A DNA stretch of 39,632 bases from Actinomadura livida (lineage in GTDB: Bacteria; Actinomycetota; Actinomycetes; Streptosporangiales; Streptosporangiaceae), in the NCBI RefSeq assembly GCF_014648675.1, contig NZ_BMRO01000004.1:1-39632 (forward strand), given 5' to 3'. Shown one piece after another: positions 7,108 through 16,010 of this stretch. The notes beneath the pieces are model-generated. The model worked only from the letters and a program-made list of their open reading frames with translations, did not search any database and had not been told where the DNA came from. Position numbers and translations under genes: made by a program. Numbering within the stretch: the stretch's first letter is position 1; the number at the start of each line of letters is the position of its first letter.

Positions 7108-9809
7108 CCGACGACGTCTACGCGCTCATGACCCAGGCGCAGGAGCTGCCCTACGGGGAGGCCCGCACCGTCCTGGTGGAGGACGCGCTGCGCCGCGCCG
7201 AGGCGGCCGGGGACGACGAGCTGGCGTTCCGGGTGCGGACCCGGCTGACCGACGCCTACCAGTACGGAGGCGAGCCCGCGAAGGCCCTCGCCACGTTCAG
7301 CCGCGCGCTCGCCGACCACGACCGCGACCCCGGCCGGTTCGACGAGACGCACCTGCTGCTGTGGCAGATGAAGGCGGTGGTGTCGTCCCTGACGCTGTTC
7401 CCCGAGGTCCCCCTCGACCGCACGTACGCCCTGCTGGACGACATGGAGCGCCGCTACCTCGCGGGCGGCCACAGCCTCCAGGCCGTCTACCGGCGCCGCC
7501 ACCTGGTGGCCCAGCACGTCGGCGACGACGCGGTCGACGACTGGTACCGGAAGTGGCGCGCCGCCCGGCGGGACGAGCTGTCGGACTGCGAGGGCTGCGA
7601 CCCGACCGGCATGGTCCGGCACCTCGCCCGCGTCGGGCGGTACGAGGAGGCGATCGAGATCGCGGCGCCCGTGCTCGGCTCGGAGCTGTCGTGCAACGAG
7701 CAGCCGCAGGCCGTGCTGACCGCGATGCTGCCGGTGTACCTGCGGACGGGCCGCACCGAGCAGGCCGCCGACGCGCACCGCCGCGCCTACCGGGTGCACC
7801 GGGCGCGGCTCGCCGACCTCGGCGACATCTCCGAGCACGTGGAGTTCTGCGCGGCCACCGGCAACGGGGCGCGCGGGCTGGAGATCGTCCAGCGGCACCT
7901 CGGGTGGCTCGACCGGGCGCCGAGCCCGCACGCGGAGATGGAGTTCGCCGCCGCGGCGGCGCTGCTGCTGGACCGGGTCGCGGCGGCCGGGCACGGCGCG
8001 GCCACGATCCGCCGGCCCGCCGCGGACGGGCGGCCCGCCGCCGACGTCCCGCTGCCGGAGCTGCGCGCCGAGCTCGCCGACCGCGCGACGGCGCTGGCGG
8101 CGCGGTTCGACGCCCGGAACGGAACGAGCTGCCAGGGCGAGCGGATACGGGCCACGCTGGCGTCCGAGCCGATCGCGGACTTCGTGCCGCTGGCCGCGCA
8201 CCACCGGCGTCCCGCGCCCGCCCCGGAACCGGTCCAGGCGGAGTCCCCGCACGAGGACGTCGCGTCCGTGGAGGACCTCGACGAACTGCTGGACATCGCC
8301 GACGAGCGCCGCACCCACCAGGACGTGGAGATCACGCTGGCCGCGTGGCGGCGGTTCGACGACCTCGCCGGGACGGCCGAGCCGACGCCGCTGCAGCGGG
8401 CCCGCCGCCTGGACGGCCGGGGCGTCGAGCGCGCCCTGGACGGCGACGAGGAGGGCGCGGCCGCCTGCTGGGAGGAGGCGTCGCGGCTGTTCGGCGAGCT
8501 GGGCGACGAGACGCGCCGGCACCGCGCGCTCGGCCGGCTCGGCGCGATGCGCGCGAAGCTCGGCGACCCGCGCGGCCCGGCGGACATGACCGCCGCCGTC
8601 GAGCACTTCGCGAGCCACCCGACCCGCGACGGCGACGCCACCGGCGCGCTGCTGCGGCTCGCCACCTCGCACGTGGAGCACGACCGGCCCGCCGAGGCGC
8701 TCGCCGCCCTCGACCGGGTCGACCCGGGCGACGCTCCCGACCGGGCGGGCGAGCTCTGGTTCCTGCGGGGGCAGTCGCTCCTGCTGACCGGCCGGGCCGA
8801 CGACGCCGTCGCGGCGCTGCGCCGGTCGGCCGCGGCCGCCCGCGCGTCCGGCGGCCCGGCGGAGGCCGCCGCCCCGCTGCTGCTGCTCGCCCGCGTCCTC
8901 TCCCGCCGGGACGGCGGGCCCGACGAGGAGGCGTTCGCCCTGCTCGACGAGGTGATCGGGGCGCAGCCCGCCGGGTCGCCGATGCGGGTGGCGGCGCACT
9001 CCGAGCGGGGGCTCGCGCTCCTGGCCGCCGACCGCCCGGCGGACGCCGTCGCCGACCTCGCCGAGGCCATCGCGGGCTGGACGGCCGAGGGGCTGCACGA
9101 GCAGGCCGTCCACCTGCGCGTGGACCTCGCCGCCGCGTACCTGTCCACGGGCCGCTGCCTGGAGGCCGCCGAGGTCGCCGAGGAGGCGCTCCCCGCCCTC
9201 ATCGACCCGGCCGCCCATACCGACCCAGCCCGTAATGACCGGCACGACCGGCTCGCCGCACGGCGCTGCCGTTTGATCCTCGCGCACGCGCAGAAGGAAC
9301 TGGGCGAGGAGGACGGTGCCGCGACGTTCGCGGCCCTCGCCGAGGACGCCGCCGCGGACGGCGACCACGGCGCGGTCGCGCACTTCCTCGACGAGGCCGG
9401 CGAGATCCTGACCGACCTCGACCGGGACGCCCAGGCCGCCGAGCGGTTCGCGGCGGCGGCCGAGGCGCACGAGAAGGCCGGCGACGCCTCCGGCGTGGTC
9501 CGCGCCCGCCGCCGTGCCGCGATGTGCCTGCTGTGGTGCGGGGACGGCGACGGCGCCGTCACCGCCATGGAGTCGGCCCGCGCGGCGCTGGCGGGCCTGC
9601 CGCCGGACGACGAGCCCGCCCGCGTGTGGGAGACCGCGCTGGTCTCCTATGACCAGGCTCGCGTGCTGGCCCAGGTGGGGCGGCTGGCCGAGGCGGTGTC
9701 GCAGGCGTCCGCCGCCGTGGACGGCTTCACCGCCCTGGACGAGACGGGCCCGGCCGAGGAGGCCGCCCGCCTCCGCGACGACATCAGGTCCGCGCTGGAG
9801 GAGGGCTAG
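7104..9809 (+). CDS. Large tetratricopeptide-repeat protein coupled to the HSP90-family gene
   Basis: A 901-residue soluble protein built almost wholly of helical hairpins with TPR periodicity, for example GEPAKALATFSRAL, GRYEEAIEIAAPVL, GRTEQAADAHRRAY, DRPAEALAALDRV, GRADDAVAALRRSA, DRPADAVADLAEAI and GRLAEAVSQASAAV. A Pro-rich, acidic linker near 370-395 divides it in two. The N-terminal half has a cysteine pattern, D-C162-x-x-C165-D-P followed by C197-N-E-Q-P-Q, which looks like a metal or redox site; I recall a similar motif from actinobacterial TPR proteins. There is no signal peptide or membrane segment. The GTG start overlaps the HSP90 stop by 3 nt, implying fixed stoichiometry. By analogy with eukaryotic Hsp90 co-chaperones it may bind the neighbouring ATPase or its clients; this is inference. 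The stop codon shares CTAG with galK. Confidence 0.8.
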   Translation: MTDDVYALMTQAQELPYGEARTVLVEDALRRAEAAGDDELAFRVRTRLTDAYQYGGEPAKALATFSRALADHDRDPGRFDETHLLLWQMKAVVSSLTLFPEVPLDRTYALLDDMERRYLAGGHSLQAVYRRRHLVAQHVGDDAVDDWYRKWRAARRDELSDCEGCDPTGMVRHLARVGRYEEAIEIAAPVLGSELSCNEQPQAVLTAMLPVYLRTGRTEQAADAHRRAYRVHRARLADLGDISEHVEFCAATGNGARGLEIVQRHLGWLDRAPSPHAEMEFAAAAALLLDRVAAAGHGAATIRRPAADGRPAADVPLPELRAELADRATALAARFDARNGTSCQGERIRATLASEPIADFVPLAAHHRRPAPAPEPVQAESPHEDVASVEDLDELLDIADERRTHQDVEITLAAWRRFDDLAGTAEPTPLQRARRLDGRGVERALDGDEEGAAACWEEASRLFGELGDETRRHRALGRLGAMRAKLGDPRGPADMTAAVEHFASHPTRDGDATGALLRLATSHVEHDRPAEALAALDRVDPGDAPDRAGELWFLRGQSLLLTGRADDAVAALRRSAAAARASGGPAEAAAPLLLLARVLSRRDGGPDEEAFALLDEVIGAQPAGSPMRVAAHSERGLALLAADRPADAVADLAEAIAGWTAEGLHEQAVHLRVDLAAAYLSTGRCLEAAEVAEEALPALIDPAAHTDPARNDRHDRLAARRCRLILAHAQKELGEEDGAATFAALAEDAAADGDHGAVAHFLDEAGEILTDLDRDAQAAERFAAAAEAHEKAGDASGVVRARRRAAMCLLWCGDGDGAVTAMESARAALAGLPPDDEPARVWETALVSYDQARVLAQVGRLAEAVSQASAAVDGFTALDETGPAEEAARLRDDIRSALEEG

Positions 9810-10966
9810 GCGGGGGTGACGCGGCGCGCACCCGCGGACGGCACGGCCTCGATGAACTCCGGGGCCGTCCAGCCGCGCTCGGCGTAGGCGGCGGCGACCG
9901 CGTCCCGCACCCGCGCCGCGCGGTCGGCGGCCGTGAGGACGAGCACGGAGCCGCCGAAGCCGCCGCCGACCATCCGGCCGCCCCGCGCGCCCGCCCGCAG
10001 CGCCGCGTCGACCGTCGCGTCGGCCTCGGGCCAGGAGACCTCGAACTGGTCGCGCAGCGACAGGTGCGAGGCGTTCAGCATCGCGCCGAGCTCGGTGACG
10101 GCCCCGGCGCGCAGCAGCCCGACGGTGGCCTCGACGCGGTGGTTCTCGGTGACGACGTGCTGGACGCGGCGCCGCAGCACCGGGTCGCGGAGCGTCCCGA
10201 GGGCCCCGGCGAGGTCCTTGACGTCGCGCAGCGCGGCCACCCCGAGCAGCGCCGCGGCCTCCTCGCACTCGGCGCGCCGCCGCGCGTACTCGCCGCCCGC
10301 CAGGGCGTGGGCCGCCCGCGTGTCCACGACCAGCAGCGTCATGCCGGAGCCGGCGGGCGCGAACGGGACCTGCGACGACAGGCCGCTGCGGCAGTCGAGC
10401 AGCAGCGCGTGCCCCGCCGTGCACAGCAGCGACGCCGCCTGGTCCATCGGCCCGCACGGCACGCCGACCTGCTCGTTCTCGGCGCGCTGCGCCAGCCGCG
10501 CCAGCGCGGGACGGTCGACCGCCGCGCCGTGCAGGTCGCAGAGCGCGAGCGCCGTCGCGCACTCCAGCGCCGCGGACGACGACAGCCCGGCCCCCTGCGG
10601 CAGATCGGAGTCGATCAGCAGGGACGCGCCGCCCGTGCCGCGCTCGCGCAGCACCCGCGCCGTCCCGACCGGATACGCGGCCCACGCCCGCTCGGGCGGC
10701 CACCCCTCGGCCACGACCGGCCCGCCGTCCACGGGAGCGGTCACCGCGGCCGCGGCCTGCCGCGACCGCACCTCGACCACCCCGTCGCCGCGCCGCGCGG
10801 CCGCCACCGACACGCCGAGGCCGAGCGCGAACGGCAGCACGAACCCGTCGTTGTAGTCGGTGTGCTCGCCGATCAGGTTGACCCGGCCCGGCGCGTGCCA
10901 CACGCCCTCCGGCTCGCGCCCGAACACCTCGTTGAACGCCTCGGCGAGCGCGCGGGAATCGGTCAT
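9806..10966 (-). CDS. galK: Galactokinase
   Basis: A 386-residue GHMP kinase that phosphorylates galactose at C1 in the Leloir pathway. The galactokinase signature [19 protein letters not shown] is near residues 28-46, the ATP-binding GHMP motif [14 protein letters not shown] is near 118-131, and the third motif [16 protein letters not shown] is near 335-350. Length matches the family. The ATG at 10966 makes an ATGA overlap with the stop of galE, so the two are co-translated. No galT (uridylyltransferase) lies here. The stop codon TAG overlaps the stop of the convergent TPR gene in the palindrome CTAG. Confidence 0.95.
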   Translation of the reverse strand: MTDSRALAEAFNEVFGREPEGVWHAPGRVNLIGEHTDYNDGFVLPFALGLGVSVAAARRGDGVVEVRSRQAAAAVTAPVDGGPVVAEGWPPERAWAAYPVGTARVLRERGTGGASLLIDSDLPQGAGLSSSAALECATALALCDLHGAAVDRPALARLAQRAENEQVGVPCGPMDQAASLLCTAGHALLLDCRSGLSSQVPFAPAGSGMTLLVVDTRAAHALAGGEYARRRAECEEAAALLGVAALRDVKDLAGALGTLRDPVLRRRVQHVVTENHRVEATVGLLRAGAVTELGAMLNASHLSLRDQFEVSWPEADATVDAALRAGARGGRMVGGGFGGSVLVLTAADRAARVRDAVAAAYAERGWTAPEFIEAVPSAGARRVTPA

Positions 10967-11916
10967 CGGGAGCGCAGGAACGTCCACGCGTCGTCGACCA
11001 TGGCGCGCAGGTCGCGCTCGGGCTTCCAGCCCAGCTCCGCCTGGATCTTGTCGGACGAGGCGACCAGCACCGCCGGGTCGCCGGGGCGGCGCGGCGCCAC
11101 CTCGACCGGGATGTCCCGCCCGGTGACGTCCCGGCACACCTCGACGACCTCGCGGACGGAGCTGCCGGTGCCGCTGCCCAGGTTGTAGACCGCGTGCCGG
11201 CCCGGCTCGCAGGCGTCCAGCGCCAGCAGGTGGGCGCGGCCGAGGTCGAGCACGTGGATGTAGTCGCGGATGCAGGTGCCGTCCGGGGTCGGGTAGTCCT
11301 CGCCGAACAGCCGCACGGACTCGCCGTCGCCCTGCGCGATCCTCAGCACGTTCGGGATCAGGTGGGTCTCCACGGTGTGCCGCTCGCCCAGCGGCCCGTA
11401 GGCGCCCGCGACGTTGAAGTACCGCAGCGACACCCCGCCGATGCCGTGCAGCCGCGCGTACTCGGCCAGCGTCGTGTCGATCGCCAGCTTCGACGCGCCG
11501 TAGGGGTTGGTCGGGCGGGTCGGGTCGGTCTCCAGGATCGGCGTCGACTCCGGCTCCCCGTACGTCGCGGCCGTCGAGGAGAACACGATCCGCCGCACGC
11601 CCGCGACGCGCATCGCCTCCAGCAGCGCCAGCGACTCGCCGAGGTTCTTGTCCCAGTACAGGCCGGGCTTCTCGACCGACTCGCCCACGAGGGACTTGGC
11701 GGCGAAGTGCAGCACGGCGTCGAAACCGGCGCCGCCGAGCACGTCGGCGGCGGTCTCCCGCATGGTGCCGCGCACGAGCCGGGCGCCCTCCGGCACGGCG
11801 TCCTCATGCCCGGTGGACAGGTCGTCCAGGACGACGACCTCGTGCCCCGCCTCCACGAGCAGAGCGGAGACCACGCTGCCGATGTAACCGGCGCCTCCGG
11901 TGACGAGAAGCTTCAC
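10963..11916 (-). CDS. galE: UDP-glucose 4-epimerase
   Basis: A 317-residue extended short-chain dehydrogenase interconverting UDP-glucose and UDP-galactose. The NAD-binding GGAGYIGS is at residues 7-14, the catalytic Ser/Thr is in [10 protein letters not shown], the Tyr-x3-Lys pair is in NPYGASK, and the substrate loop [16 protein letters not shown] follows. Length is near the 320-340 norm. The start is GTG at 11916 with GGAGG 8 nt upstream. It is the first gene of galE-galK and is divergent from the CBS-domain gene, with an 83-nt gap that must hold both promoters. Confidence 0.95.
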   Translation of the reverse strand: MKLLVTGGAGYIGSVVSALLVEAGHEVVVLDDLSTGHEDAVPEGARLVRGTMRETAADVLGGAGFDAVLHFAAKSLVGESVEKPGLYWDKNLGESLALLEAMRVAGVRRIVFSSTAATYGEPESTPILETDPTRPTNPYGASKLAIDTTLAEYARLHGIGGVSLRYFNVAGAYGPLGERHTVETHLIPNVLRIAQGDGESVRLFGEDYPTPDGTCIRDYIHVLDLGRAHLLALDACEPGRHAVYNLGSGTGSSVREVVEVCRDVTGRDIPVEVAPRRPGDPAVLVASSDKIQAELGWKPERDLRAMVDDAWTFLRSR

Positions 11917-11999
11917 GAACGGACCTCCACGGCGAATGTTTCGGGTACGGCGGGGCCCGTCCAGGCTATCCGGAACGCCGGACGGGGAAGGCTGAACGC

Positions 12000-13142
12000 A
12001 TGGACCGGACGCCGCCGCGGCCGCCCCGCGGGCTCGCGCGCCCCCTGGTGCGGCTGCTGTCCAGCTCTGCCGACCTCGTCGTCCGGCTCTCCGGCGGCGA
12101 CCCCGCCGGGCTGCGGCAGGAGATCACCGCCGAGCGGATGCGGGCGCTCATCGCCGAGAACACCCAGCTCACCGCGGACGAGCGGGCGCTCATCGGGGAG
12201 GTCTTCGCCGCGGGCGAGCGGCCGCTGCGGGAGGTGCTGGTACCGCGGACCGAGGTGGAGTTCCTCGACGCGGCGCTCCCGCTGCCCGCCGCCGCGCGCA
12301 TCGCCGCCCGCAGCCCGCACTCCCGGTTCCCCGTCTGCCACCGCTCGCACGACGAGGTGATCGGCTTCGTGCACATCCGCGACCTGCTCGTCCCCGACCT
12401 GCCGGGCGCCCCGGACCTCCCGGAACCGCCCGCGCGGGACGTGCCGGTGGACATGCCGGTGGTCGACGTGCCGGTCGCGGACGTGCCGGTGAACGACGTG
12501 CCGATGGCGGACGCGCGGGTGGCGGACGTGCAGGTGGCGGACGTGCGGGTGGGGGACCTGGTGCGGCCGGTGAAGTTCCTGCCGTCCACCAAGCGGGTGC
12601 TGCCCGTCCTGTCGGAGATGCGCCGCGAGGGCTGCCACCTGGCGATCGTCATGGACGAGTACGGCGGCGTCGCCGGGATCGTCACGCTGGAGGACCTCGT
12701 GGAGGAGCTCATCGGCGACATCCGCGACGAATATGATGTGCAGGACGCGCAGGCACGGCGCCTGCACGGCGGCGTGGTCGAGGTCGACGGCCTGCTCAAC
12801 CTGGACGACTTCGCCGCCGAGACCGGCATCCGGCTCCCCGCCGGCCCCTACGAGACGGTCGCCGGGCACATCATGGCGGTGCTGCGCCGCGTGCCCGCCG
12901 AGGGCGACTCCGTGGAGGCCGGGGGCCGCCGCCTCGCGGTGGCCCGGATGGACGGGCGGCGGGTGGCGCGCGTGCGCGTCATGCCGCGGGTTGCGCCGCA
13001 GGCCGCCACGGCGCCGCCCGGCACCCCGCCCGCGACCCCGCGGGCGGTCCCCGGCGACGCCGCCACCGGCTCCCCGGCGGGCCGGGCCACCGGTCCCGCC
13101 CCGAGCCGGGCCACCGGCGGCGGAGCCTCCGGAACCACCTGA
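12000..13142 (+). CDS. CorC/HlyC-like CBS-domain protein lacking the membrane domain
   Basis: A 380-residue protein of the CorC/CNNM/hemolysin-C group. Residues 50-80 ([38 protein letters not shown]) match the linker into the CBS pair of CNNM-type proteins. CBS 1 follows ([22 protein letters not shown]). CBS 2 follows ([28 protein letters not shown]), then a CorC_HlyC domain ([15 protein letters not shown]...[18 protein letters not shown]). No DUF21 transmembrane domain precedes it, so it is soluble, like short CorC. Between the CBS motifs is an unusual run of V-x-D-V-P pentapeptides, and the last 50 residues are Ala/Pro/Gly-rich. Likely role: adenosyl-nucleotide sensing for ion transport. 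The ATG at 12000 has GGGGAAGG upstream. Confidence 0.82.
   Translation: MDRTPPRPPRGLARPLVRLLSSSADLVVRLSGGDPAGLRQEITAERMRALIAENTQLTADERALIGEVFAAGERPLREVLVPRTEVEFLDAALPLPAAARIAARSPHSRFPVCHRSHDEVIGFVHIRDLLVPDLPGAPDLPEPPARDVPVDMPVVDVPVADVPVNDVPMADARVADVQVADVRVGDLVRPVKFLPSTKRVLPVLSEMRREGCHLAIVMDEYGGVAGIVTLEDLVEELIGDIRDEYDVQDAQARRLHGGVVEVDGLLNLDDFAAETGIRLPAGPYETVAGHIMAVLRRVPAEGDSVEAGGRRLAVARMDGRRVARVRVMPRVAPQAATAPPGTPPATPRAVPGDAATGSPAGRATGPAPSRATGGGASGTT
12438..12554 (+). repeat. Degenerate 15-bp tandem repeat in the CBS-domain gene
   Basis: About eight in-frame units of the form GACGTGCCGGTGGCG, the first only 12 bp long, encode repeated D-V-P-V-x pentapeptides between the two CBS motifs. Units drift toward the 3' end (GACGCGCGGGTGGCG, GACGTGCAGGTGGCG, GACGTGCGGGTGGGG). 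The number is likely to vary between strains by slippage, since each unit keeps the frame. Confidence 0.85.
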
Positions 13143-13154
13143 GAGAATCGGTCC

Positions 13155-14282
13155 GTGCACATGCCCGAAGCGCCCAGCACCCCAGCCTCCGCCGATGCCG
13201 CCGCGGGGACCGTCCCCCGCGTGCTGTCCGGCATCCAGCCCACCGCCGACTCGTTCCACCTCGGCAACTACCTGGGCGCGCTGCGGCAGTGGGTCTCGAT
13301 GCAGGACACGCACGACGCCTACTACTGCGTGGTCGACCTGCACGCGATCACGGTGGAGCACGACCCGGCGACGCTGCGCCGCCGCACGAAGGTCGCCGTC
13401 GCGCAGCTCCTCGCGATGGGCCTCGACCCCGACCGCGCCACCGTGTTCGTGCAGAGCTCCGTGCCCGAGCACGCCGAGCTGGCGTGGGTGCTGAGCTGCC
13501 TCACCGGCTTCGGCGAGGCGGGGCGGATGACCCAGTTCAAGGACAAGTCGTCCAAGCAGGGGACGAGCGGCACGACCGTCGGCCTGTTCACCTACCCCAT
13601 CCTCCAGGCCGCCGACATCCTGCTCTATTCGCCCGAGCCGGGCGAGGGGGCACGGGCAGTTCCGGGGGGCGTGGGGGGTCGTCCCCCCACAGGGGGACCG
13701 GCGCTGCGCGTCCCCGTGGGCGAGGACCAGCGGCAGCACCTCGAACTGACCCGCACGCTGGCGCAGCGTTTCAACCACCGGTTCGGGGAGACGTTCGTCC
13801 TGCCGGAGGCGCACATCCCGCCGGGCGCCGCGAAGATCACCGACCTCCAGGAGCCGGACGCGAAGATGAGCAAGTCCGCCTCCTCGCCGCAGGGGATCAT
13901 CGACGTGCTGGAGGAGCCCGGCCCGATGCGCAAGAAGATCATGCGCGCGGTCACCGACACGGGCTCCGAGGTCGTCTACGACGAGGAGAAGAAGGCCGGC
14001 GTCACCAACCTGCTGCGGATCTACTCCGCGCTGGACGGCACCACCATTCCCGACCTGGAGCGCCGGTACGCGGGCTCCGGCTACGGGCAGTTCAAGAAGG
14101 ACCTCGCGCAGATCGTCCTCGACACGTTCACGCCGATCAGGGAGCGCACCCTCAAGCTGCTGGACGACGAGGCCCGGCTCGACCGGGTCCTCGCCCACGG
14201 CGCGGGACGCGCGTCCAGGGTCGCCTCGCGGACGATGGACGCCGTGCGCGACCGGGTGGGATTCGTGGGACGTGGTAGCTGA
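13155..14282 (+). CDS. trpS: Tryptophanyl-tRNA synthetase with an in-frame insertion
   Basis: A 375-residue class I synthetase that charges tRNA-Trp. Visible motifs are [19 protein letters not shown] (the HIGH-type site, near 25-43), the catalytic-domain landmarks [11 protein letters not shown] and [31 protein letters not shown], and the KMSKS loop near 237. Between DILLY and VPVGEDQ the family normally has about four residues; here there are 27 (S159-R185), Gly/Pro-rich and encoded by unusual codons around a perfect hairpin (see repeat at 13671). The start is GTG 13155 or ATG 13161; neither has a strong ribosome site. It overlaps the next gene by 11 nt. Without another copy in view, this should be the working enzyme. 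Confidence 0.93.
   Translation: MHMPEAPSTPASADAAAGTVPRVLSGIQPTADSFHLGNYLGALRQWVSMQDTHDAYYCVVDLHAITVEHDPATLRRRTKVAVAQLLAMGLDPDRATVFVQSSVPEHAELAWVLSCLTGFGEAGRMTQFKDKSSKQGTSGTTVGLFTYPILQAADILLYSPEPGEGARAVPGGVGGRPPTGGPALRVPVGEDQRQHLELTRTLAQRFNHRFGETFVLPEAHIPPGAAKITDLQEPDAKMSKSASSPQGIIDVLEEPGPMRKKIMRAVTDTGSEVVYDEEKKAGVTNLLRIYSALDGTTIPDLERRYAGSGYGQFKKDLAQIVLDTFTPIRERTLKLLDDEARLDRVLAHGAGRASRVASRTMDAVRDRVGFVGRGS
13671..13690. repeat. Perfect GC-rich hairpin inserted within trpS
   Basis: Arms GTGGGGGG (13671-13678) and CCCCCCAC (13683-13690) flank a TCGT loop. The hairpin sits in the extra segment of trpS (about 13644-13700). There, codons GCA, GCA, GTT, GGT, CGT, ACA and GGA occur close together, although A/T-ending codons are rare elsewhere in the gene. 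This looks like a small non-coding palindromic element that landed in frame. Confidence 0.7.
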
Positions 14283-14889
14283 CCGCGCGGCACACGACGA
14301 CGCCGCGGAGGGCCCTGGGGGAGGGCCCGCCGCGAGCGGCGCCGCCCGCGGGACGGAGGTCCGCGCGATCGGCGTCGCGATCCCGATCCCCGACCCGCAC
14401 GGCGCGCTGCTGCAGGCCAAGCGCGCCTCCTTCGGCGACCCCCTCGCCACCGCGATCCCCACGCACATCACGCTGCTGCCGCCGACCGAGGTGCCCGAGC
14501 ACGAGCTCGGCGCCGTGGCGGACCACCTGCGCGACATCGCCCGAACCGAGCGGCCGTTCCGCATCAAGTTGCGCGGCAGCGGAACGTTCCGGCCGGTGTC
14601 CCCGGTCGTCTTCGTGGCGCTGGCCGAAGGAATCAGCGGCTGCGAGCGGCTCCAGGCGAGGATTCTGTCGGGTCCGCTGGCCCGGCCGCTGCCGTTCCCG
14701 TACCACCCGCACGTCACCATCGCCCACCACCTGCCCGAAGAGGTCATGGACCGGGCGTTCAAGGAACTCGCCGGCTACAGCGCCGACTTCGACGTGTGGG
14801 GCTTCTCCCTGTACGAGCACGGCCAGGACGGGGTCTGGCGCCCGCAGTACGACTTCGTCTTCGGCGAGGGCGGGCAACGCCGCGTTTAA
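14272..14889 (+). CDS. 2'-5' RNA ligase-like 2H phosphoesterase
   Basis: A 205-residue protein of the 2H phosphoesterase superfamily (LigT/ThpR-like), with the two H-x-T motifs PTHITLLPP near residue 63 and [10 protein letters not shown] near 144 that form the active site for 2',3'-cyclic phosphate or related RNA-end chemistry. The GTG at 14272 overlaps the end of trpS by 11 nt, which suggests coupled translation. There is no other good start before the conserved part begins at about residue 30 ([12 protein letters not shown]). Residues 8-28 are low-complexity Gly/Ala/Pro and are encoded by two tandem dyads. The physiological substrate is unknown. Confidence 0.8.
   Translation: MVADRAAHDDAAEGPGGGPAASGAARGTEVRAIGVAIPIPDPHGALLQAKRASFGDPLATAIPTHITLLPPTEVPEHELGAVADHLRDIARTERPFRIKLRGSGTFRPVSPVVFVALAEGISGCERLQARILSGPLARPLPFPYHPHVTIAHHLPEEVMDRAFKELAGYSADFDVWGFSLYEHGQDGVWRPQYDFVFGEGGQRRV
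14310..14340. repeat. Two adjacent dyads at the start of the 2H phosphoesterase gene
   Basis: GGGCCC-TGGGGGA-GGGCCC (14310-14328) is followed at once by GCCGC-GA-GCGGC (14329-14340). Both are perfect inverted repeats. They encode the low-complexity N-terminal stretch that precedes the conserved domain. Confidence 0.6.
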
Positions 14890-14942
14890 CGATTGATTAC
14901 CGTCCGCTGCATCGGGGCTCACCGTGCGGGTAGGTTGCGTGC

Positions 14943-16010
14943 ATGCGGCAGGCGATCGAGGGGATTCAGCGGCGGGCCGAGTCCCTTTCCGCCGACGCGA
15001 AGAGCCGGCTGGACGACGCCCGCGCGCGCTGGCACTGGTTCGACCACCACGTCCGGGCGTTCGAGCGCTACCAGGAGCGCCGCGGGGACCGGCTCGCCGC
15101 GGCCCTGACCTGCTACGCCTTCCTGTCGTTCTTCCCGCTGCTGGCGCTGGCGTACTCGCTGCTCGGCTACCTCGTCGGGGTCAGCGCGCAGGCGCGCGAC
15201 TACTTCGTGCGGGCCGTCGACTCGCTGCTGCCCGGCCTGGCCGGCGACCTGCGGGTCGAGGAGATCGCCCAGTCCAAGACGGCGGTCGGGATCATCGGCC
15301 TGGCCGCGCTGCTGATCACCGGGCAGAACTGGGTGCAGGTGCTGCGCGAGTCGCTCCGCGACATCTGGGGGAACGAGCCGACCGGCGGCGGCAACTTCTT
15401 CGTCAAGCGGCTGTGGGACGTGGGCGTCCTGGCGTTCCTCGGCGCGACCCTGATCTGCGGCATCGCGGTCTCGACGGTCACGACGTCCGCGACCAGCACC
15501 GTGCTCGGATGGGTCGGATTGCAGGACGTGCCCGGTGCGGGCACCGGGCTGCGGCTGCTGTCCATCGCCTGCGCGATCGCGTTCAACACCGTGATCTTCC
15601 TGGCGCTGTTCACCCGCCTGTCGGGCACCCGGGCGCCCTGGCGGCGGATCATCCGGGGCGCGCTGTTCGGCGCCGCCGGGTTCGAGGTGCTCAAGCAGGT
15701 CGCCGCGCTGCTGGTGGCGCGGGTGACGGAGAACCCGGTCTACGGCGTCTTCGCCGTCCTGGTCGGGCTCATGGTGTGGATCAACATCGCGTCCCGGTTC
15801 ACGCTGTTCGTCGCGGCGTGGACGGCGACCCGCCGCGTCGTGCTCACCGCCGACGCCGCCGACCCCGAGAACATCGCGGACGCGGAGACCATCGCCGCGC
15901 TGACCAGGGACGAGCAGGCGGACGAATCGAAGGACGAGCCCGAGGACGAGCCGGAGACCGGACCGGCCGAGGAGGCCGAGGACGAGAAGGCCCAGGCCGG
16001 AAAGGCCTAG
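14943..16010 (+). CDS. YihY/virulence factor BrkB-family membrane protein
   Basis: A 355-residue integral membrane protein of the YihY/BrkB (formerly RNase BN) family. The soluble N-terminus (about 45 residues) leads into DRLAAALTCYAFLSFFPLLALAYSLLGYLVG, the family's first helix. Hydrophobic segments follow near 115-130, 155-180, 200-225, 237-260 and 268-290, including NPVYGVFAVLVGLMVWINIASRFTLFVAAW typical of the family. The last 60 residues are strongly acidic (DEQADESKDEPEDEPE...) and should lie in the cytoplasm. Function is not established for the family. The stop codon shares CTAG with the convergent NTF2-like gene. Confidence 0.88.
   Translation: MRQAIEGIQRRAESLSADAKSRLDDARARWHWFDHHVRAFERYQERRGDRLAAALTCYAFLSFFPLLALAYSLLGYLVGVSAQARDYFVRAVDSLLPGLAGDLRVEEIAQSKTAVGIIGLAALLITGQNWVQVLRESLRDIWGNEPTGGGNFFVKRLWDVGVLAFLGATLICGIAVSTVTTSATSTVLGWVGLQDVPGAGTGLRLLSIACAIAFNTVIFLALFTRLSGTRAPWRRIIRGALFGAAGFEVLKQVAALLVARVTENPVYGVFAVLVGLMVWINIASRFTLFVAAWTATRRVVLTADAADPENIADAETIAALTRDEQADESKDEPEDEPETGPAEEAEDEKAQAGKA

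Noticed and set aside
6555..10901. A 1448-codon open frame on the minus strand across the Hsp90, TPR and galK region
   Set aside because: It is a by-product of extreme GC at third positions in the opposing genes. Its translation is Arg/Gly/Ala-rich low complexity with no domains, while the plus-strand Hsp90 and TPR frames and the galK frame show clear motifs.
12438..12554. CRISPR-like array
   Set aside because: The units are contiguous 15-bp repeats without spacers, in frame within a CBS-domain protein.
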